Assembly: GCA_051654865.1 (NCBI GenBank) | Contig: JBOFYV010000068.1 | Coordinates: 62,001 to 126,000 of the forward strand | From: JBOFOR01 sp051654865 | Lineage (GTDB): Bacteria > Bacillota > Clostridia > Peptostreptococcales > Peptostreptococcaceae | Length of the DNA stretch: 64,000 bases | Reading direction: 5' to 3' | Shown here: piece after piece, positions 60,662 through 64,000 of the stretch | Layout of the letters: every line of letters starts with the position of its first letter | Position numbering within the stretch: the first letter of the stretch is position 1 | The notes under the pieces: generated by a model | Seen by the model: the letters and a program-made list of their open reading frames with translations, nothing else | Databases searched by the model: none | Told to the model about the DNA's origin: nothing | Translations under genes and position numbers: made by a program

Positions 60662-62347
60662 ATGTCAAGAAAAAAGTACAGCTTACCAAAGCAAATAATC
60701 AATAGATCAAGTAGTATATTCTGTGTATTTGTTATAGTATATGTTTTTTTAATCTATAGACTGATAGATATTCAATATTTAAAGGGTGATTTTTACAAAG
60801 AAAAAGCACAAAATCAAAGTACAGAGAAAATCGAGTTAAATAGTGGTCGAGGTATAATTTATGATAGAAATGGTAAAGCACTTACTGATGTTAAAAAAAA
60901 TAAAATTGTAATAGTAGAAAAAGAGCGACTATTTAATGATGAATCAGCAAAAGAATTAGTAAAAATAGCAACAGGACTAGATGAAACGCAAATTTATAAA
61001 AATATTGAAGAACAAAAATATTCTTCGGTTGTAAAACTACCTACAAAAACATTAGATTCACATATTAAAGAACAGTTAGAGGAAAATAATATTTTAGTAG
61101 AAGAAGAAACTTTAAGATACTCTCCTGATGGATTAATGGCTAGTACTATTGGATATATATCTGGAGATAAGGAGGGGATTTGTGGTATAGAAAAAAGTTT
61201 AGATTATCTATTAAAAGATTCTAATGAAAGGTATGTATCAGCGTTTAGAGCAGGCGAATCTGGAAATGTAGGGAAAAATAAAGTAAGTATATTAAAAGGT
61301 AGTATAAAAACGGTAACTGATAAGGAAAATAATCAAAATGTTAAGTTAACTATTGATAAGGATATACAAAAAATAGTTGAAAATATTACTAAAAAAGAAG
61401 AAAATCCTACATCTGTGGTTATTTCAGATATTAAGACGGGTGAAATATTAGCAATGAGTTCTATGCCGACCTTTGATCAAGAGAATATATCGAAATCAAT
61501 ACAAGAAAATGAAAAAAATAATAATGGAGCATTTTATAATAGGGCAGTTCAAGTTACATATCCACCTGGATCAGTATTTAAAATAGTGGTACTGTATGCA
61601 GCCTTAGAAGCGGGTGTAGTTGATGAGAACTATACGTATACTTGTACTGGAAAAACTAATGTTGGAAATACTGATGAAATACTTAGATGTCACAATTTAG
61701 AGGGTCATGGATTTGAAAACTTACAACAGGCATTTTCAAACTCCTGTAATCCTGCTTTCTTAGATATAGCAATGAAGGTAGGAGAGGAAAAAATCTTAGC
61801 TGCAGCAGAGAAACTACATCTAGGAGAAGGTGTAGATATAGGACTTGAAGAAGAAAAAACAGGATCTATACCAAAAGATATATCTATTAGAAATTTAGCA
61901 ATAGGTCAAGGGAGTATAGAATTTACACCACTAGAGATAAATCAGTTAACTCAGATAGTATCAAATAATGGGTCATACAAGCCTCTATACTTATATGATA
62001 GCATAGTTGATGAAAATAAAAATATAATAAAACTTTTTAAACAATCTAAAAGTCAAGAAATAATTTCTCCATATACAATGACGATTATAAAAGAAATGAT
62101 GAAGGATGTTTCCAAAGAAGGTACAGCTAAAGAGTTGAAAGAGTTAGACGGTGGAAGTGGTGTAAAAACTGGTACAGCTCAAAGTAGTCTAAATGGAGCC
62201 AAAATAACTCATGGATGGATTACAGGATTTTATCCTGAAAACAATCCAAAGTATGCAATAACAATTATAGTAGAGGGCTTAGAAGGAAAAAGCAAATCAG
62301 CAGTACCTATCTTTAATGAAATATGCAGAAAAATAAATAAAAAATAA
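60662..62347 (+). CDS. Class B penicillin-binding protein (transpeptidase)
   Basis: A 561-residue protein with one N-terminal membrane helix (about residues 17-36) after a basic tail, a dimerisation domain and a C-terminal transpeptidase. The active-site motifs are SVFK (in PPGSVFKIV, about residue 304), SCN (in FSNSCNPAF, about 362) and KTG (in VKTGTAQSS, about 502). It cross-links peptidoglycan. Lack of C-terminal PASTA domains separates it from SpoVD and PBP1-type proteins. The gene directly before sigK in Clostridioides is of the same kind, so a sporulation link is possible. Confidence 0.9.
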   Translation: MSRKKYSLPKQIINRSSSIFCVFVIVYVFLIYRLIDIQYLKGDFYKEKAQNQSTEKIELNSGRGIIYDRNGKALTDVKKNKIVIVEKERLFNDESAKELVKIATGLDETQIYKNIEEQKYSSVVKLPTKTLDSHIKEQLEENNILVEEETLRYSPDGLMASTIGYISGDKEGICGIEKSLDYLLKDSNERYVSAFRAGESGNVGKNKVSILKGSIKTVTDKENNQNVKLTIDKDIQKIVENITKKEENPTSVVISDIKTGEILAMSSMPTFDQENISKSIQENEKNNNGAFYNRAVQVTYPPGSVFKIVVLYAALEAGVVDENYTYTCTGKTNVGNTDEILRCHNLEGHGFENLQQAFSNSCNPAFLDIAMKVGEEKILAAAEKLHLGEGVDIGLEEEKTGSIPKDISIRNLAIGQGSIEFTPLEINQLTQIVSNNGSYKPLYLYDSIVDENKNIIKLFKQSKSQEIISPYTMTIIKEMMKDVSKEGTAKELKELDGGSGVKTGTAQSSLNGAKITHGWITGFYPENNPKYAITIIVEGLEGKSKSAVPIFNEICRKINKK

Positions 62348-62362
62348 ATATTTTAAAAATAA

Positions 62363-62391
62363 GCAATTTAGTAAGGCCACCGTCATATAAT
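62363..62391 (+). promoter_or_regulatory. Possible SigE promoter of sigK
   Basis: GCAATTT, 14 bases, CATATAAT: 5 of 7 and 7 of 8 matches to the SigE consensus. Transcription would start near 62398, downstream of the left arm of the inverted repeat around it. Confidence 0.55.
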
Positions 62392-62424
62392 TTAAAATGA
62401 CATGTAAAAATAAGGGGGTGGCCT
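62374..62424 (+). promoter_or_regulatory. Inverted repeat over the sigK ribosome binding site
   Basis: AGGCCACC (62374-62381) and GGTGGCCT (62417-62424) are perfect complements; just inside, GTCAT (62382-62386) pairs with ATGAC (62397-62401). The right outer arm covers half of the AGGGGGTGG site and ends one base before the TTG start codon. There is no T run. Only RNA reading through from the penicillin-binding protein gene would contain the left arms. Confidence 0.72.
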
Positions 62425-62425
62425 A

Positions 62426-63076
62426 TTGACGATTCTAAAATCATTTGAAAAACCATTAACCCCTGAAGAAGAAGTAACTTATTTAACCAAATTTAAAGAA
62501 GATAAAGATGAGAATGCAAAAGAGATATTAATCGAGAGAAATATGAGATTAGTAGCTCATATAGCAAAAAAGTATAACAATTCAAGTGAAGACCAGGATG
62601 ATCTTATCTCTATAGGAACAATTGGGTTAATTAAGGCTATTGAGACTTACAATGTAGAAAAAGGAACTAGACTAGCTACGTATGCCTCTAAGTGCATAGA
62701 AAATGAAATCTTGATGAATATAAGAACAAATAAAAAAAATAAAGTTCAAGTATCTCTTCAAGACCCTATAGGCATGGATAAAGAGGGCAATGAAATAAGT
62801 CTAATAGATGTATTAGGAACAGACATAGATTATATATTAGACCAGGTTGAACTTAAAGTTCAAATTGGAAAACTCTATGAGCAATTAGATAAAATACTTA
62901 CGAAAAGAGAAAAAGAAATTGTTCTTTTAAGGTATGGTCTTACTACTTGTGGATATAAAACACAAAGAGAAATAGCTCAACAGTTAGATATATCAAGATC
63001 TTATGTATCTAGAATTGAAAAAAGAGCTCTTAAAAAGTTAAGAAAAGAGTTAAAATCTGAAAAAAGTCTTCTTTAG
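62426..63076 (+). CDS. sigK: Late mother-cell sigma factor SigK, without pro-sequence
   Basis: A 216-residue sigma-70 factor. ERNMRLVAHIAKKYNN, DLISIGTIGLIKAIETY and ENEILMNIR form region 2, DPIGMDKEGNEISLIDVLGTD is a SigK/SigE hallmark, and TQREIAQQLDISRSYVSRIEKRALKKL is the region 4 helix-turn-helix. It starts with TTG right at the part that follows the pro-sequence in Bacillus; a stop codon at 62411-62413 in the same frame excludes a longer product. The gene is continuous, with no skin-like insertion. Confidence 0.95.
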   Translation: MTILKSFEKPLTPEEEVTYLTKFKEDKDENAKEILIERNMRLVAHIAKKYNNSSEDQDDLISIGTIGLIKAIETYNVEKGTRLATYASKCIENEILMNIRTNKKNKVQVSLQDPIGMDKEGNEISLIDVLGTDIDYILDQVELKVQIGKLYEQLDKILTKREKEIVLLRYGLTTCGYKTQREIAQQLDISRSYVSRIEKRALKKLRKELKSEKSLL

Positions 63077-63091
63077 AGAAGGCTTTTTTTT
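63063..63091 (+). terminator. Intrinsic terminator after sigK
   Basis: AAAGTCTTCT and AGAAGGCTTT pair (one G-T) around a short loop and run into eight T. The stem includes the sigK stop codon. Confidence 0.88.
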
Positions 63092-63258
63092 CATATAATC
63101 AAAAACTGACAAAAAAACAGAATAGATTGTGCTAAGATAACCTATATAACAAAAAAATATCAATAAATATCTTTACAAACATATATAAATCATAAAAAGA
63201 AATAAAATATACAAATTTAAGGAAAAATAAATGAATTAAAAAAAGGATGGTGAGTATT

Positions 63259-64000
63259 GTGGTTGATTTATATAAATATAAAGAGATTTTGACATTATTA
63301 AATATAAGCATAATTATTTCTCTACCCTTAATATCAATAGTACTTTTTATTGTATTAAAAAATAAATCATTTTTAGTTATATTTTGTAGCTCGCTACTAG
63401 AAATGGGTGTCAACTTATTTTTAGAAAGTGGATATTATTGGAATTCTATTCAGATAATTTTAGTATGTTTAGTTTTTATAACTAAATTATTGCTAATAGC
63501 ATACACAATAAAAAGTTTAAAGTTGGAAAAAGATTACATAATATACATAGTTATTACATCTATAATAATTACGTTTATGATGACTAGAAAAGTAGAGTAT
63601 TTTATTACATGCAACATAATATTAAATATTCTAATTTTGAAAAAATTTACTATTGATAATATAAAAAATATAACATTAGAATTTATACTTAATAAACAAA
63701 AGTTAAAGACAGATAAAGAATTCTTAAAGAATTCAGATGATAAAGTTTTAGTAGAATATGAATTGCAAAATAGATACAAAAATGAAATATTTAATATAAA
63801 TAATAAAATAAACAAATCAATGGATGAATCTGACACACCTATATTTATTTTAGATATCAACAAGGAACTTATTTACAGTAATAACGCATTTAATAGTCTT
63901 ATTATTGAAGATAACTTTAATCCTAATAATTTTGAAATATTATCTTATTTAAAGACAAAATTCACAGAAAGAAATCAGCTTATAGAGACTATAAAAAATA
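63259..64000 (+). CDS. Membrane sensor with PAS domain, N-terminal part (cut by window edge)
   Basis: A frame starting at GTG 63259, behind AAAGGATGGTGAG, stays open to the window end, so about 247 residues are seen. The first 140 residues hold about five hydrophobic helices. A charged linker with coiled-coil character follows, then SDTPIFILDINKELIYSNNAFNSLI (about 193-217), the start of a PAS domain. This order is typical of membrane histidine kinases, but no kinase domain is inside the window. Strongly biased to A and T. Its place just after sigK makes a sporulation kinase an idea worth testing, not a conclusion. Confidence 0.7.
   Translation, partial: MVDLYKYKEILTLLNISIIISLPLISIVLFIVLKNKSFLVIFCSSLLEMGVNLFLESGYYWNSIQIILVCLVFITKLLLIAYTIKSLKLEKDYIIYIVITSIIITFMMTRKVEYFITCNIILNILILKKFTIDNIKNITLEFILNKQKLKTDKEFLKNSDDKVLVEYELQNRYKNEIFNINNKINKSMDESDTPIFILDINKELIYSNNAFNSLIIEDNFNPNNFEILSYLKTKFTERNQLIETIKN

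Noticed and set aside
62378..62425. A longer SigK with a pro-sequence
   Set aside because: The stop TAA at 62411-62413 is in frame and closes any upstream extension.
63534..63863. A 109-codon minus-strand frame near the window end
   Set aside because: It is antisense to the open sensor frame on the plus strand, which has a ribosome binding site and recognisable PAS-like sequence.
1..64000. CRISPR arrays, insertion sequences, prophage genes, tRNA or rRNA genes
   Set aside because: No spaced direct repeats, transposase motifs, phage genes or cloverleaf or rRNA signatures were seen on reading through the window.

Overview
The window is a gene-dense, AT-rich stretch of a spore-forming Bacillota chromosome. 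It carries spoIIIAA-AH, spoIVB, spo0A, spoIIM, sigK, spoVM and ylbJ, strong polypurine ribosome binding sites, frequent TTG and GTG starts, an acetate kinase gene and a fapR/plsX/fabHKDG/acpP/fabF fatty-acid operon using FabK. Gene order and product features (a Spo0A very like that of Clostridioides, a SigK with no pro-sequence, a penicillin-binding protein gene directly before sigK) point to the Peptostreptococcaceae, near Clostridioides, Paraclostridium, Paeniclostridium or Romboutsia. The genus is inference. No tRNA, rRNA, CRISPR, prophage or insertion sequence was seen; the region is ordinary core chromosome.

Layout. 1-9.2 kb: end of a DUF116 gene, a zinc metallopeptidase, rRNA methyltransferases rsmB and rlmN, the PP2C phosphatase/PASTA kinase pair, rsgA, rpe, thiN and a flavodoxin-like gene. 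9.3-9.7 kb: a 49-residue membrane peptide and the 26-residue SpoVM, then convergent rpmB. 10.2-16 kb: asp23-like gene, yloV/fakA-like gene, recG, rsmD, coaD and a coiled-coil protein. 16-18.7 kb, minus strand: ylbJ and ylbM/tmcAL. 18.9-28.1 kb: ackA, DUF177-rpmF, and the FapR-controlled fatty-acid operon. 28.3-33.5 kb: spoIIIA operon behind a near-perfect SigE-type promoter. 33.7-43 kb: asp23, nusB, a TsaD-like gene, xseAB, ispA, a DUF212 gene, dxs, tlyA and recN. 43.2-45.2 kb: spoIVB and spo0A. 45.3-52.6 kb: cca, steA/steB-like genes with two polyprenol-type glycosyltransferases, DUF3866, nudF and spoIIM. 52.6-57 kb: a degenerate xerD-like recombinase, deoB, punA and a pyrimidine nucleoside phosphorylase. 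57.2-64 kb: mltG, trmR, a U32-family trhP-like gene, udk, a class B penicillin-binding protein, sigK, and the start of a membrane PAS-domain sensor cut by the window edge.

How it fits together. Housekeeping genes for translation, isoprenoids, lipids and nucleoside salvage are interleaved with genes for spore engulfment (SpoIIM, SpoIIIA-H), checkpoint signalling (SpoIVB), coat basement (SpoVM) and regulation (Spo0A, SigK). Most boundaries carry an intrinsic terminator. At spoIIM, the penicillin-binding protein gene and sigK no terminator separates the gene from the housekeeping gene upstream; instead an inverted repeat pairs with the Shine-Dalgarno region. At spoIIM and sigK a SigE-like promoter sits so that its own transcript would lack the left arm, suggesting that only read-through RNA is translationally locked. 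This is the most interesting pattern in the window. A second candidate regulatory element is a consensus promoter followed by two tandem intrinsic terminators upstream of dxs.
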